Notes under the pieces: model-generated
Seen by the model: only the letters and a program-made list of their open reading frames with translations
Told to the model about the DNA's origin: nothing
Databases searched by the model: none
Made by a program: the position numbers and the translations under genes
In this document: positions 43,431 through 52,204 of the stretch, piece after piece
Layout: each line of letters opens with the position of its first letter
How positions within the stretch are numbered: position 1 is the first letter of the stretch
Assembly (NCBI GenBank): GCA_020637675.1
Contig: JACKKD010000003.1
Location: 806,001-870,000, forward strand
Reading direction: 5' to 3'
DNA length: 64,000 bases
Source of the DNA: Paracoccaceae bacterium
GTDB taxonomy: Bacteria; Pseudomonadota; Alphaproteobacteria; Rhodobacterales; Rhodobacteraceae

Positions 43431-45163
43431 GTCACCCCTCCCGGTCCGGGCGCGCGCGCGATGTCGCCCGCGTTCTTCACCATCGCCCTCAGCACCTCGT
43501 CGCGCGGCCCGTACGCGCGCCGCGCCCCCCCGTCGAGGAACAGGAGCTGGTCGCATTCCTGGATCGCGGCGGGCCGGTGCGCCATGATGAGAACCGATCC
43601 GCCTTCCGCCTTGATCGCCCGGATCGCGGCGTTGAGCGCCATCGAACCCTCGTTGTCGAGGTTGGAATTGGGCTCGTCGAGGACGACGATCACCGGGGCG
43701 CCGTAGAGCGCGCGGGCAAGGCCGATGCGCTGGATCTGCCCGCCCGACAGCCGCCCTCCCGCCTGGCTGACGCGCGTGTCGTAGCCGTCGGGCAGGTCGA
43801 GGATCATCTGGTGCGCCGCTGCCTTTTGTGCCGCGGCGACGACGGCTGCGTCGTCCGGCGCGGGGGCGAGGCGTGCGATGTTCTCGGCGATCGTGCCGTC
43901 GAAGAGGGTCACGCGCTGCGGCAGGTAGCCCACATGGCCGCCGAGCACGTCGGGGTCGTACTGGTCGAGCGTCGCGCCGTCGAGCCGGATCCAGCCTCCC
44001 GCCGGTCGCCAGACGCCGGTGAGCGCGCGGGCGAGCGTGGACTTGCCCGCGCCCGAGGGGCCGATGACGCCGAGCGCCTGGCCGGGGTCGAGCCGGAACG
44101 AGACCAAGCGCAGGGCCGCCTGCGACTGGCCCGGCGGCACCACGGTGAGCTGGTTCGCCTCCAGCACCGCCCTAGGCCGTGGCAGCGCGGTGCGCGGCGT
44201 CTCGGGCGCGACGGCGGCGAGGAGCGCGGCGAGCCGTCCCCAGGCCTCCTGCGCCCGCTGGATGAGCGCCCAGCCGGCGACAGCCTGTTCGAGGGGAGCG
44301 AGTGCCCGGCCCATCAGGATCGACGACGCGATCATCGCGCCGGGCGTGAGTTCGCCCTTCAGCACCAGGAGCGCGCCCACGGCGAGCATGGCGGACTGCA
44401 GGAAAAGCCGGAAGGTGCGCGAGAAGATCGAGTAGACGCCCGACTGGTCGGAGGCGGCGATGGCTGCGGCCAGCGCCGTGCCGCGCGCGTTGGACCAGCG
44501 TTCGAAGCTTGCCCCCCGCATCCCCAAGCTCTGCACGAGGTCGGCCTCGTCGCGGAGCTGATCCGCTGTCCGCTCCGCCCGGAGGTTCGCGGCATTGGCG
44601 GCAAGAACGGCGCGCCGCGTTGTCGCCTGGTTGAGCGCCGTGACGAGCACGAGGACGAGCCCCCCCGCTACCGCCGTCCAGCCGAGCCAGGGGTGGAAGA
44701 TGAAGACGGCGGCGAGGAAGAAGGGCGCCCAGGGTGCGTCGAAGAGCGCAAGGAAAACAGGTGCGGCGAGAAGCGTTCGGATCGCTTCGAGGTCGCGCAG
44801 GCCCGAGGCGGCCGCCGGATCGCCGGGGACGAGTGCCGAGCGGGCGAGGGCCGCGGTGAAGACGCGGCGGTCGAGCGAGGCCTGGAACCGGGCGGCGAGA
44901 CGGGTCATCACGCGCCCGCGCGCGAGGTCAAGCAGGCCCATCATGAGAAAGAGGAAGACCACGAGCGCGAAGAGCGCGGCGAGCGTCTCTTGCGAGCGGC
45001 TGCCGAGGACCCGGTCATAGACCTGGAGCATGAAGATGGGCCCGGTAAGCATGAGGAGGTTGACGAAGACCGAGAAGAGCGCGACGGCGGCGAAGAGCCC
45101 GCGCCCCTCGGACCGGGCTGCGCCAAGCTCCTCCCGCCCGCGGGCCGCTGTGTCTCGCTTCAT
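43427..45163 (-). CDS. Type I secretion permease/ATPase (PrtD type)
   Basis: A 578-residue fused ABC exporter: six membrane helices in the first 320 residues (starting with GLFAAVALFSVFVNLLMLTGP), then an ATPase domain with Walker A GPSGAGKST, signature LSGGQIQRIGLARAL, Walker B VIVVLDEPNSNLD and the switch His in IMAHRP. The sequence fits PrtD/AprD of type I systems that export RTX proteins. The substrate is not next to it. ATG 45163 is set by the CAGGAGA site; a longer frame upstream lacks support. Confidence 0.94.
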   Translation of the reverse strand: MKRDTAARGREELGAARSEGRGLFAAVALFSVFVNLLMLTGPIFMLQVYDRVLGSRSQETLAALFALVVFLFLMMGLLDLARGRVMTRLAARFQASLDRRVFTAALARSALVPGDPAAASGLRDLEAIRTLLAAPVFLALFDAPWAPFFLAAVFIFHPWLGWTAVAGGLVLVLVTALNQATTRRAVLAANAANLRAERTADQLRDEADLVQSLGMRGASFERWSNARGTALAAAIAASDQSGVYSIFSRTFRLFLQSAMLAVGALLVLKGELTPGAMIASSILMGRALAPLEQAVAGWALIQRAQEAWGRLAALLAAVAPETPRTALPRPRAVLEANQLTVVPPGQSQAALRLVSFRLDPGQALGVIGPSGAGKSTLARALTGVWRPAGGWIRLDGATLDQYDPDVLGGHVGYLPQRVTLFDGTIAENIARLAPAPDDAAVVAAAQKAAAHQMILDLPDGYDTRVSQAGGRLSGGQIQRIGLARALYGAPVIVVLDEPNSNLDNEGSMALNAAIRAIKAEGGSVLIMAHRPAAIQECDQLLFLDGGARRAYGPRDEVLRAMVKNAGDIARAPGPGGVT

Positions 45164-45178
45164 CACGGTCTCCTGCTC

Positions 45179-45243
45179 CGGCGGTTTTTCCGCCGATCCC
45201 CGCATTGGCCCGGTGCAAGCCTTGCCTCGGGCGGGCAGGGCTT
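45179..45243. promoter_or_regulatory. Two hairpins in the T1SS / mlaA divergent region
   Basis: CGGCGG and CCGCCG enclose a TTTTT loop (45179-45195), directly upstream of the ribosome-binding site of the secretion ATPase. A second stem, AAGCCTTGCC with GGCAGGGCTT (45217-45243, one wobble pair), lies on the mlaA side. Role unknown; no promoter hexamers could be assigned in this 140-bp gap. Confidence 0.4.
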
Positions 45244-45303
45244 TTAAGCCTTGTTCCGGTCAGCGTCGCTCGACCGGCAGTTTCGCGGGAAGATAGGAAC
45301 AAA

Positions 45304-46059
45304 ATGTTGAGAAATCCATTGCCGAGTTCGAGGCCGCCGCGTCCCGCGGGCTGCGTTGCAGCGGTGGCGCTGCTCCTGGCGGGGTGCGCTGTGCCCGAGC
45401 CCGGGGCGGAGTTCAACGACCCCTACGAGACGCAGAACCGCGCCGTGCACGAGGCGAACCTGGCGGTCGACCGGGCGGTTTTCGGCGGCGGCAAGCCCGA
45501 CCGGAAGCCCTTCCTGCCGGCGCCGCTGGCCGCGGGGCTGGGGAATTTCTCCGACAACCTCGGGATGCCGGCGGCAGTGCTCAACAGCCTACTTCAGGGG
45601 CGACCCGACCCGGCGGTGAAGAACGCCGCACGGTTCCTGATGAATACCACTGTGGGCCTCGGCGGCATCCTCGACCCGGCGACGGCGGTCGGGCTTCACG
45701 CCGAGGACACCGACTTCGGCGAGACGCTGCATGTCTGGGGCGCGCCGGAGGGCGCCTTCCTTGTCGTGCCGCTCGCCGGGCCTACGACGGAGCGCGACCT
45801 TGTTGGCAAGGTCGTCGATTTCGTGATCGACCCGATGAACAGCGCCTTCCCCGAGCCGGAGAAATACTACGTTGCGGCGGGAAAGCTCGCCGGCAAGGTC
45901 GCCGACCGGCAGCGTTATGGCGATGTCATCGACGACATCCTATATGGAAGCGCGGACAGCTACGCGCAGATGCGGCTGATGTATCTGCAGAACCGTCACT
46001 ACGAACTCGGCATCGAGGCCGAGGTGTTCGACCCATACGAGGACCCCTATGGACAGTAG
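45304..46059 (+). CDS. mlaA: MlaA-family phospholipid-binding lipoprotein
   Basis: MlaA (VacJ) sits in the outer membrane and removes misplaced phospholipids from the outer leaflet. The 251-residue product has a lipoprotein signal with lipobox LLLAGC (Cys about residue 28), then the family pattern NDPYETQNRAVHEANLAVDR, FSDNLGMPAAVLNSLLQG, RFLMNTTVGLGGILDPAT, DFGETLHVWG and YFxxR-like ending ASDYAQMRLMY (here SADSYAQMRLMYLQNR). It overlaps mlaC by 11 bp. mlaFED is not here. Confidence 0.93.
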   Translation: MLRNPLPSSRPPRPAGCVAAVALLLAGCAVPEPGAEFNDPYETQNRAVHEANLAVDRAVFGGGKPDRKPFLPAPLAAGLGNFSDNLGMPAAVLNSLLQGRPDPAVKNAARFLMNTTVGLGGILDPATAVGLHAEDTDFGETLHVWGAPEGAFLVVPLAGPTTERDLVGKVVDFVIDPMNSAFPEPEKYYVAAGKLAGKVADRQRYGDVIDDILYGSADSYAQMRLMYLQNRHYELGIEAEVFDPYEDPYGQ

Positions 46060-46654
46060 CATTTCCCGCCGTGCCCTGACCGCCGCGCTGCCCGCCATGG
46101 CCGCGTTGACCCTTTTGCCGGGGGCGGCCTTCGCGCTGAACGTGGGGGAGGCGCGGGCGCTGATCGACAAGGCCATCGCCGACGTGAACCGCGTCATCAA
46201 CTCCGGCAAGTCCGAGCCGGCGATGTACAAGGATTTCGAACAGATCTTCGTGCGCTACGCCGACGTGCGCTACATCGCGCAGAGCGCGCTCGGCCCGGCG
46301 GGGCGGGGCGCGGATCCGGCGGTCATGGGCGCCTACGTCAAGGCCTTCCAGGGCTACATCTCGCGCAAGTACGGCAAGCGGTTCCGCGAGTTCATCGGCG
46401 GCAAGATCGAGGTCACGGACGCGCGGCCGCTGAAGAGTTTCTTCGAGGTCGTCTCGGTCGCCCATCTCAAGGGGCAGTCGCCCTTCGAGGTGCGCTGGCA
46501 CGTCTTCGACAAGTCCGGCAAGGACCTTTTCTTCAACATCATCATCGAGGGCGTGAACATGCTCGCCGCCGAGCGGACCGAGATCGGCGCGATGCTGGAC
46601 CGCAGCAAGGGCGACATCGGGCGCCTGACGGCGGCGCTGCAGAAGACGGGCTGA
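46049..46654 (+). CDS. mlaC: MlaC-type phospholipid-binding periplasmic protein
   Basis: MlaC carries phospholipids between MlaA and the inner-membrane MlaFEDB complex. The 201-residue protein has an N-terminal export signal whose SRRALTAALPAMAALTLL segment resembles a twin-arginine signal, followed by the family domain (DFEQIFVRYADVRYIAQSALG, FQGYISRKYGKRFREF, IIEGVNMLAAERTEIG). It starts inside the end of mlaA, so the pair is translationally coupled; the ABC components must be encoded elsewhere. Confidence 0.9.
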   Translation: MDSSISRRALTAALPAMAALTLLPGAAFALNVGEARALIDKAIADVNRVINSGKSEPAMYKDFEQIFVRYADVRYIAQSALGPAGRGADPAVMGAYVKAFQGYISRKYGKRFREFIGGKIEVTDARPLKSFFEVVSVAHLKGQSPFEVRWHVFDKSGKDLFFNIIIEGVNMLAAERTEIGAMLDRSKGDIGRLTAALQKTG

Positions 46655-46685
46655 GGCCCGCGCTCCCGCGCCCGCCGGCCGCTCG

Positions 46686-48902
46686 TCAGTTGCGGCGGCC
46701 GAGGATGTTCGTGAGAATGTCGACGAGACTTTCGCCGCCCGCCGGCGCCGGCTGGGTTTGTGGCGCGGCCTGGCCGGGATAGGGCTGGAGCTGGCCCGCA
46801 TATGGGTCCGCGCCGCCTCCGGCCTGCCAGGTCTGGCCCACGTATTCGGGCGGCGGCAGGTCCTCGGGCCGGATCATCGGCAGGGGCGTGGGCGGAAGGT
46901 CGGCCGCGATTCGCGTCACGACCTCGTGCCATATCTCGGCCGGCAGCCCGCCGCCGGTCACCCCGGTCAGGGGCTTGTTGTCGTCGTTGCCCATCCAGAC
47001 GCCGACCACGTAATCCGCGGTGAAGCCGATGAACCAGGCGTCGCGATAGTCCGAGGTGGTGCCGGTCTTGCCCGCCGCCTCGTGCCCCTCTATCCGCGCC
47101 CGCCGGCCGGTGCCGCGCTCGATCACCTGCGTCATCATGTAGGTCAGCTGGCGCGCGGCGTTCTCCGAGATCACCCGTTCGCCCATGCCGCCCTCCTGCC
47201 CCATGAGCGAGACGTCGTCGCCCTGGATGCGGAGCTCCAGCAGCCCGTAGGGATGCACGGACGAGCCGCCGTTGAGGATCCCGGCATAGGCGCCGGTCAT
47301 GTCGAGGAGCGTCGCCCCCGAGGAGCCGAGCACGATCGCCGGACCTTGCGCGAGTTCCGACTGTAGCCCGAAATCCGCCGCGACCTGCCGCACCGCGTCG
47401 AGCCCGACCGCCTGGCTCAGCCGCACCGTCGCGGTGTTGATCGAACTGGCCAGCGCATCCGTCAGCGTCATCAGCCCACGGAATTCGGGCTCGTAGTTCT
47501 TCGGGGTCCATTCGCCTGAACCCTTGACGTAGAGCGTGATCGGGGAATCGTCGATGAGCGAGTTCATCGTGTAGCCCATGTCGAGTGCTGCGGCATAGAC
47601 GAAGGGCTTGAAGGTGGATCCGGTCTGGCGGATCGCCTGCGTCGCGCGGTTGAAGGCGCCGCTGACCGTGCTGTCGCGGCCCCCGACCATGGCCCGCACC
47701 GCGCCGTCGGCCGACATCACGACGATGGCCGCCTGGGCCTTCGAGCCGGCCTTGACCTTCGTCTCGAAGACGTAGGAAAGCGCCTCCTCGGCGCGCTTCT
47801 GGATCGACTGGTCGAGCGTGGTGCGGATGATCACGTCCTCGGTCGTGTCCTGTGTCAGGAAGGCTGGGCCGGCATCCATCACCCAGTCGGCGAAATAGCC
47901 GCCCGCCCGCGCCTCGGCCGCCTTGGAGAGCCGCGCCGGGTTGGCCAGCGCGTCGCGGTACTGCGCGTCGGTCAGGAAGTCCTGTTCGTGCATCAGCCCG
48001 AGCACGACCGCCGCGCGGTCCTGCGCGCGCTGAAGGTTCGCGGTGGGCGCATAGCGCGTGGGCGCCTTGAGGAGCCCGGCGAGCATCGCCGCCTCGGCCG
48101 GGCCGACCTCGTTCGCCGATTTGCCGAAATAGCGCTGGCTCGCCGCCTCGAAGCCGCGCGCACCGGCGCCGAGATAGGCGCGGTTGAGATAGAGCGTCAG
48201 GATGCTGTCCTTGCCGTACTTCGCCTCCATCGCGAAGGAGAAGGGCACTTCCTTGATCTTGCGCATCAGGCTCGACTGGCGGCAGTCGGCCTCGTAGTCG
48301 GCCTCCGACTTCCAGGCCTTCGGGTCATAGGGCACGCCGAGGCAGATGAGCTTGGCGACCTGCTGGGTGATCGTCGAGCCGCCGTTGCCCTCGAGCGGGC
48401 CGCGCCCCTCGGCGAGGTTGATGCGGACCGCGCTGGCGATGCCGCGCGGCGAGATGCCGAGGTGGCGGTAGAAGCGCTTGTCCTCGGTCGCGACGATGGC
48501 GTTCTTCAGCTCGGGCGAGACGGTGTCGGCGGTGATCGTGCCGCCGAAGGTCTCCCCCCGCCAGGCGAAGACCTGGCCTTCGCGATCGAGCATGGTGACC
48601 GAGCCGCGGGTGCGCGCGTCGATGAGCGTATCGAGCGGCGGGAGCTGGGCGTAGAAATAGAGCGTGGCGAGGCCGGTGACGATGGCGCCCATCGCGGCAA
48701 GCCGCCAGCCGATGCCCCAGATCACGCGCCAGACGGCCCGGAAGAGCCCGGCGACGAGCCGCACCGGCAAAGGCGCCCGTCGCGCCGGGCGCCGCGCAAC
48801 GCGGGGCTTCGCTGCCACCTTCGGCTTCGCCGCCGCTTTCGGCTGTCCGCCGTAGCGCCGGTCCGCCACCAGGGGAGGCTTCCTGCCGCCTGTCTCTCTC
48901 AT
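46686..48902 (-). CDS. Class A penicillin-binding protein (PBP1A family)
   Basis: A bifunctional peptidoglycan glycosyltransferase/transpeptidase, 738 residues. A basic, Ala/Pro/Lys-rich cytoplasmic tail of about 55 residues precedes one membrane anchor (about 58-85). The glycosyltransferase domain has the catalytic Glu in ATEDKRFYRHLG and GGSTITQQVAK; the transpeptidase domain has the SxxK Ser in TGSTFKPF, SSINTATVRL (SxN motif) and GKTGTTSDYRDAW (KTG). A Pro/Gln-rich tail ends it. It is divergent from glnK. Confidence 0.95.
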   Translation of the reverse strand: MRETGGRKPPLVADRRYGGQPKAAAKPKVAAKPRVARRPARRAPLPVRLVAGLFRAVWRVIWGIGWRLAAMGAIVTGLATLYFYAQLPPLDTLIDARTRGSVTMLDREGQVFAWRGETFGGTITADTVSPELKNAIVATEDKRFYRHLGISPRGIASAVRINLAEGRGPLEGNGGSTITQQVAKLICLGVPYDPKAWKSEADYEADCRQSSLMRKIKEVPFSFAMEAKYGKDSILTLYLNRAYLGAGARGFEAASQRYFGKSANEVGPAEAAMLAGLLKAPTRYAPTANLQRAQDRAAVVLGLMHEQDFLTDAQYRDALANPARLSKAAEARAGGYFADWVMDAGPAFLTQDTTEDVIIRTTLDQSIQKRAEEALSYVFETKVKAGSKAQAAIVVMSADGAVRAMVGGRDSTVSGAFNRATQAIRQTGSTFKPFVYAAALDMGYTMNSLIDDSPITLYVKGSGEWTPKNYEPEFRGLMTLTDALASSINTATVRLSQAVGLDAVRQVAADFGLQSELAQGPAIVLGSSGATLLDMTGAYAGILNGGSSVHPYGLLELRIQGDDVSLMGQEGGMGERVISENAARQLTYMMTQVIERGTGRRARIEGHEAAGKTGTTSDYRDAWFIGFTADYVVGVWMGNDDNKPLTGVTGGGLPAEIWHEVVTRIAADLPPTPLPMIRPEDLPPPEYVGQTWQAGGGADPYAGQLQPYPGQAAPQTQPAPAGGESLVDILTNILGRRN

Positions 48903-49212
48903 GCGTCTTGTCCGATGCCTGCCCGTTTTCGGGTGACCATACAGGAGTGCGGCGGGAATGTGGAGCGCCGGCGGCTCACAATTCCGCCGGTGAATGGGCA
49001 GACGCTGCGGCGCGGCGTCGTTCGTCCGCGCCGTTTCGCAGTTGCAGCAGGCGGGATGCGCTCAATCCCGCGTCACTTCCCCGATATCTGCACAAATTTT
49101 TGGCATATGCCTGATTCCGCGCCGCCGAACCAGGACGATTCCGTTGTCTCCGGGGTGGCTCCGTCGCTCCCTGCCTGCGGGAACAGCAAGCAGCGGGGCG
49201 CCGGAGGGAACC
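48903..49212. promoter_or_regulatory. 310-bp divergent region, PBP gene / glnK
   Basis: No gene is convincing here. The sequence is G+C-rich except for an A+T-rich patch at about 49085-49111 that contains the 10-bp palindrome GGCATATGCC (49102-49111), which probably belongs to the glnK promoter. I looked for a sigma-54 -24/-12 pair and did not find one at the required spacing. Confidence 0.4.
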
Positions 49213-49551
49213 ATGAAATACATCATAGCGGCAATCAAACCCTACAAGCTCGACGAGGTGCGCGAGGCTCTGACCGCGATCGGGGTCCGGGGGATGATGG
49301 TGACCGAGGTGAAGGGCTTCGGCGCGCAGTCGGGGCATACGGAGATCTATCGCGGCGCGGAATATGCCGTGAACTTCGTGCCCAAGGTGAAGCTGGAGAT
49401 CGCCGTCAGCGACGCCCTGGCCGACGAGGTCGCGGATACGATCCGCAAGGTGGCGAAGACCGACAAGATCGGCGACGGCAAGATCTTCGTGCTCGATCTG
49501 AAGCAGGTGGTGCGGGTCCGGACCGGCGAGACCGGGGAGGACGCGCTGTGA
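49213..49551 (+). CDS. glnK: Nitrogen regulatory protein P-II
   Basis: A 112-residue PII protein that senses 2-oxoglutarate, ATP/ADP and nitrogen status. The N-terminus MKYIIAAIKPYKLDEVREAL, the T-loop GHTEIYRGAEY with the uridylylated Tyr, and the VRVRTGETGEDAL terminus match GlnK/GlnB. Its position directly before amt identifies it as the GlnK type, which blocks the ammonium channel when nitrogen is plentiful. A strong GGAGGG site precedes ATG 49213. Confidence 0.96.
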   Translation: MKYIIAAIKPYKLDEVREALTAIGVRGMMVTEVKGFGAQSGHTEIYRGAEYAVNFVPKVKLEIAVSDALADEVADTIRKVAKTDKIGDGKIFVLDLKQVVRVRTGETGEDAL

Positions 49552-49577
49552 GCGGGACAACCAATCGGGGGATGACG

Positions 49578-50909
49578 ATGAAGAAGACTCTCGGATGGGC
49601 GGGGCTCGCGGCCCTGGCCCTGGGCCTGCCGGCCGTCGCGCAGGAAACCGCCACGGCGGCCGCGCAGGCGGTGCCGGTCATCGACAAGGGCGACGTGGCC
49701 TGGATGATGACGGCCTCGGCGCTGGTGCTGTTCATGACGGTTCCGGGGCTCGCGCTCTTCTACGGCGGGCTCGTCCGGACGAAGAACATGCTGTCGGTCC
49801 TGATGCAGTGCACGATGATCGCCGCGGTGGTGATGATCGTCTGGATCCTCTACGGCTATTCCTTCGCCTTCGGCGGCGGCATCTCGCCCTACTGGGGCGG
49901 CCTCGGCAAGGTCTTCCTCGCCGGGGTCACGCCGGAGACGACGGCGGCGACCTTCACCGGTGGCGTGGTGCTGCCGGAATATGTCTTCATCGCCTTCCAG
50001 ATGACCTTCGCGGCGATCACGCCCGCCCTCATCATCGGCGCCTTCGCGGAACGCGCGAAGTTCTCGGCGGTGCTGATCTTCTCTGTGCTCTGGGTAACGT
50101 TCATCTACTTCCCTGTCGCGCACATGGTCTGGGACGCCTCGGGCCTGATCTTCAACATGGGCGCGATCGACTTCGCAGGGGGCACGGTCGTCCACATCAA
50201 TGCCGGCATCGCGGCGCTGGTCTGGGCGCTGGTGCTCGGTCCCCGGGTGGGGTACGGGCGCGACAACATGGCGCCGCATTCGATGACGCTGACAATGGTC
50301 GGTGCGGCGATGCTCTGGGTCGGCTGGTTCGGCTTCAACGCCGGCTCCAACCTCGAGGCGACGGCGGGCGCGACGCTGGCGATGCTCAACACCTTCGTCG
50401 CCACGGCCGCCGCGATCGTGAGCTGGGCGCTGGTCGAGACGATCACCCGCGGCAAGGCATCGGGCCTCGGTGCGGCCTCCGGCATGGTCGCGGGCCTCGT
50501 CGCCGTCACCCCGGCCTGCGGCACCACCGGCCCGGTCGGGGCCATCGTCCTCGGCCTCGCCGTCTCGCCCGTCTGCTACTTTTTCGTGACCCGGGTGAAG
50601 CAGAAGTTCGGCTATGACGACAGCCTCGACGTCTTCGGCGTGCACGGCATCGGCGGGATCTTCGGCGCCATCGCCACGGGTATCCTGATGGCCCCGGGGC
50701 TTGGCGGCACCGGAGGAGATGACTTCGTCATGGGCGCGCAGGTTGTGACGCAGATCAAGGCGGTGCTGATCACCGTGCTCTGGTCCGGCATCGGCTCGGC
50801 AGTGCTGATCTACGTCACGAAGGCGATCACCGGCCTCCGCGTCGCCAGCGACGACGAGCGTCAGGGACTCGACCTCACCTCGCACGGCGAGAGCGCCTAC
50901 CACGCCTGA
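49578..50909 (+). CDS. amt: Ammonium transporter Amt
   Basis: A 443-residue ammonium channel. A signal-like N-terminus (KKTLGWAGLAALALGLPAVAQ) is followed by eleven membrane helices. The twin-His pore residues appear in AGGTVVHINAG and DVFGVHGIGGIFG, and the AFAERAKFSAVL and FGFNAGSNLEATAG motifs are typical. GlnK from the preceding gene (26 bp upstream) should bind its cytoplasmic face. ATG 49578 is preferred to ATG 49572 because of the GGGGG spacing. Confidence 0.96.
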   Translation: MKKTLGWAGLAALALGLPAVAQETATAAAQAVPVIDKGDVAWMMTASALVLFMTVPGLALFYGGLVRTKNMLSVLMQCTMIAAVVMIVWILYGYSFAFGGGISPYWGGLGKVFLAGVTPETTAATFTGGVVLPEYVFIAFQMTFAAITPALIIGAFAERAKFSAVLIFSVLWVTFIYFPVAHMVWDASGLIFNMGAIDFAGGTVVHINAGIAALVWALVLGPRVGYGRDNMAPHSMTLTMVGAAMLWVGWFGFNAGSNLEATAGATLAMLNTFVATAAAIVSWALVETITRGKASGLGAASGMVAGLVAVTPACGTTGPVGAIVLGLAVSPVCYFFVTRVKQKFGYDDSLDVFGVHGIGGIFGAIATGILMAPGLGGTGGDDFVMGAQVVTQIKAVLITVLWSGIGSAVLIYVTKAITGLRVASDDERQGLDLTSHGESAYHA

Positions 50910-50931
50910 TCCCGTGGCGAGGCCGACAGGG

Positions 50932-50979
50932 CGGCGGGGCCTCGGCCCCGCCGTCCGCGTTCGACCCCTGCCGGGGGTC
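50932..50979. terminator. Two stem-loops after amt
   Basis: CGGCGGGGCC with GGCCCCGCCG (50932-50953) and GACCCC with GGGGTC (50963-50979) stand back to back between the convergent amt and aminotransferase genes. Neither is followed by a T-run; they probably act as bidirectional, possibly Rho-assisted ends. Confidence 0.5.
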
Positions 50980-51017
50980 CTGCGGAATCACCGGGGCCAG
51001 GATCCGGTGTGCCGCCC

Positions 51018-52199
51018 TCAGATCCCGACGGAAAGGATCGCGCGGGCGAGCACTGGCACCGTTGCGGCGTTCAGCCCGGCGATGTTCAGCCGCGAATCGC
51101 CGACCATGTAGATGGCGTGTTCGGTCTTCAGCCGCTCCACCTGCTCGGGCGACGCGCCGAGGCGGGAGAACATGCCGCGATGCTGCGCGAGGAAGCCGAA
51201 GCGGTCGGAACCGGACAGGTCGCGCAGTTCCGCGGCGAGCTGTTCGCGCAAGGTGAGCATCCCCAGCCGCACCGATTCCAGCTCCACCTCCCAGTCGGCA
51301 CGCAGCGCCGGGTCTTCGAGGATCATCGTGACGAGCCGCGCGCCGTGGTCCGGCGGGAAGGAATAGTTCTGGCGGTTGAGGAAGGCGAGCGTGCCCTGCA
51401 TGACCTCGCGCCGGGCCGGGTCGGAGAGGGCCATAAGCGCGCCGGTGCGTTCGCGGTAGATGCCGAAGTTCTTCGAGCAGGAGGCGGCGACCAGCACCTC
51501 GGGCAGGCGGTCGGCGATAAGCCTCACGCCCGCCGCGTCGGCTTCGAGCCCGTCGCCGAAACCCTGGTAGGCGATGTCGATGAGCGGCAGTGCGCCGGTC
51601 TTCTCGAGGATCGCCGCCACCTCGGCCCATTCGGGCAGGGTCAGGTTGGCGCCGGTCGGGTTGTGGCAGCAGCCGTGCAGCAGCACCGCGTCGCCCGCCT
51701 TCGCCCCGGAGAGGTCGGCGAGCATCGCCTCGAAGGCGACGCCGCGCGTCTCGGCGTCGAAGTAGCGGTAGGGCCGGACAGGCATCCCGAGGTAGTTCAG
51801 GATCGAGAGGTGGTTGGGCCAGGTCGGATCGGAAACCCAGACCCGCGCCCCGGGCGAGGCCATGCGGATCAGTTCGAACGCCTGGCGCACCGCGCCGGTG
51901 CCGCCCGGCGCCGCCGCCGCAGCGATGCGGTCTTCGGACGTCGCTTCCCCGAGGACGAGCCGGGCGAGTGCCGTGTTGAACGCCGGCTCCCCGGCGAGGC
52001 CGGTGTAGGTCTTGGTCGTCTCCGTTTCCCAGAGCCGTTTCTCGGCGGCCTTCACGGCGCGCATGACCGGCGTCAGGCCGCTCGGGTCCTTGTAGACGCC
52101 GACGCCGAGGTCGATCTTGTCCGCGCGCGGATCGGCACGGAACTGGCCGATGAGTTGCAGGATCTTGTCAGCGGGCTGCGGCTTCAGGCTGGCGAACAT
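51018..52199 (-). CDS. Aromatic amino acid aminotransferase (class I-alpha)
   Basis: A 393-residue PLP enzyme of the AspC/TyrB group. It starts FASLKPQPADKILQLI, has the KTYTGLAGEPAFN substrate segment, the NPTG motif in HGCCHNPTGANLT, and the PLP Lys in SCSKNFGIYRERTGAL. TyrB-type enzymes transaminate phenylalanine and tyrosine as well as aspartate; which one dominates here is not readable. ATG 52199 is 5 bp after the sseA stop, so the two genes form an operon. Confidence 0.92.
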   Translation of the reverse strand: MFASLKPQPADKILQLIGQFRADPRADKIDLGVGVYKDPSGLTPVMRAVKAAEKRLWETETTKTYTGLAGEPAFNTALARLVLGEATSEDRIAAAAAPGGTGAVRQAFELIRMASPGARVWVSDPTWPNHLSILNYLGMPVRPYRYFDAETRGVAFEAMLADLSGAKAGDAVLLHGCCHNPTGANLTLPEWAEVAAILEKTGALPLIDIAYQGFGDGLEADAAGVRLIADRLPEVLVAASCSKNFGIYRERTGALMALSDPARREVMQGTLAFLNRQNYSFPPDHGARLVTMILEDPALRADWEVELESVRLGMLTLREQLAAELRDLSGSDRFGFLAQHRGMFSRLGASPEQVERLKTEHAIYMVGDSRLNIAGLNAATVPVLARAILSVGI

Positions 52200-52204
52200 C
52201 GGCG

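Noticed and set aside
48908..49114. A 68-codon frame in the PBP-glnK gap
   Set aside because: No ribosome-binding site, cysteine/arginine-rich composition and no family resemblance; treated as non-coding.
48903..49212. Sigma-54 promoter for glnK-amt
   Set aside because: TGGCA at 49101 is present but GC is not at the required distance for a -12 element.
47988..49577. A 530-codon extension upstream of amt in the same frame
   Set aside because: It runs antisense to the PBP gene and through glnK in another frame; a signal-like N-terminus at 49578 is the natural Amt start.
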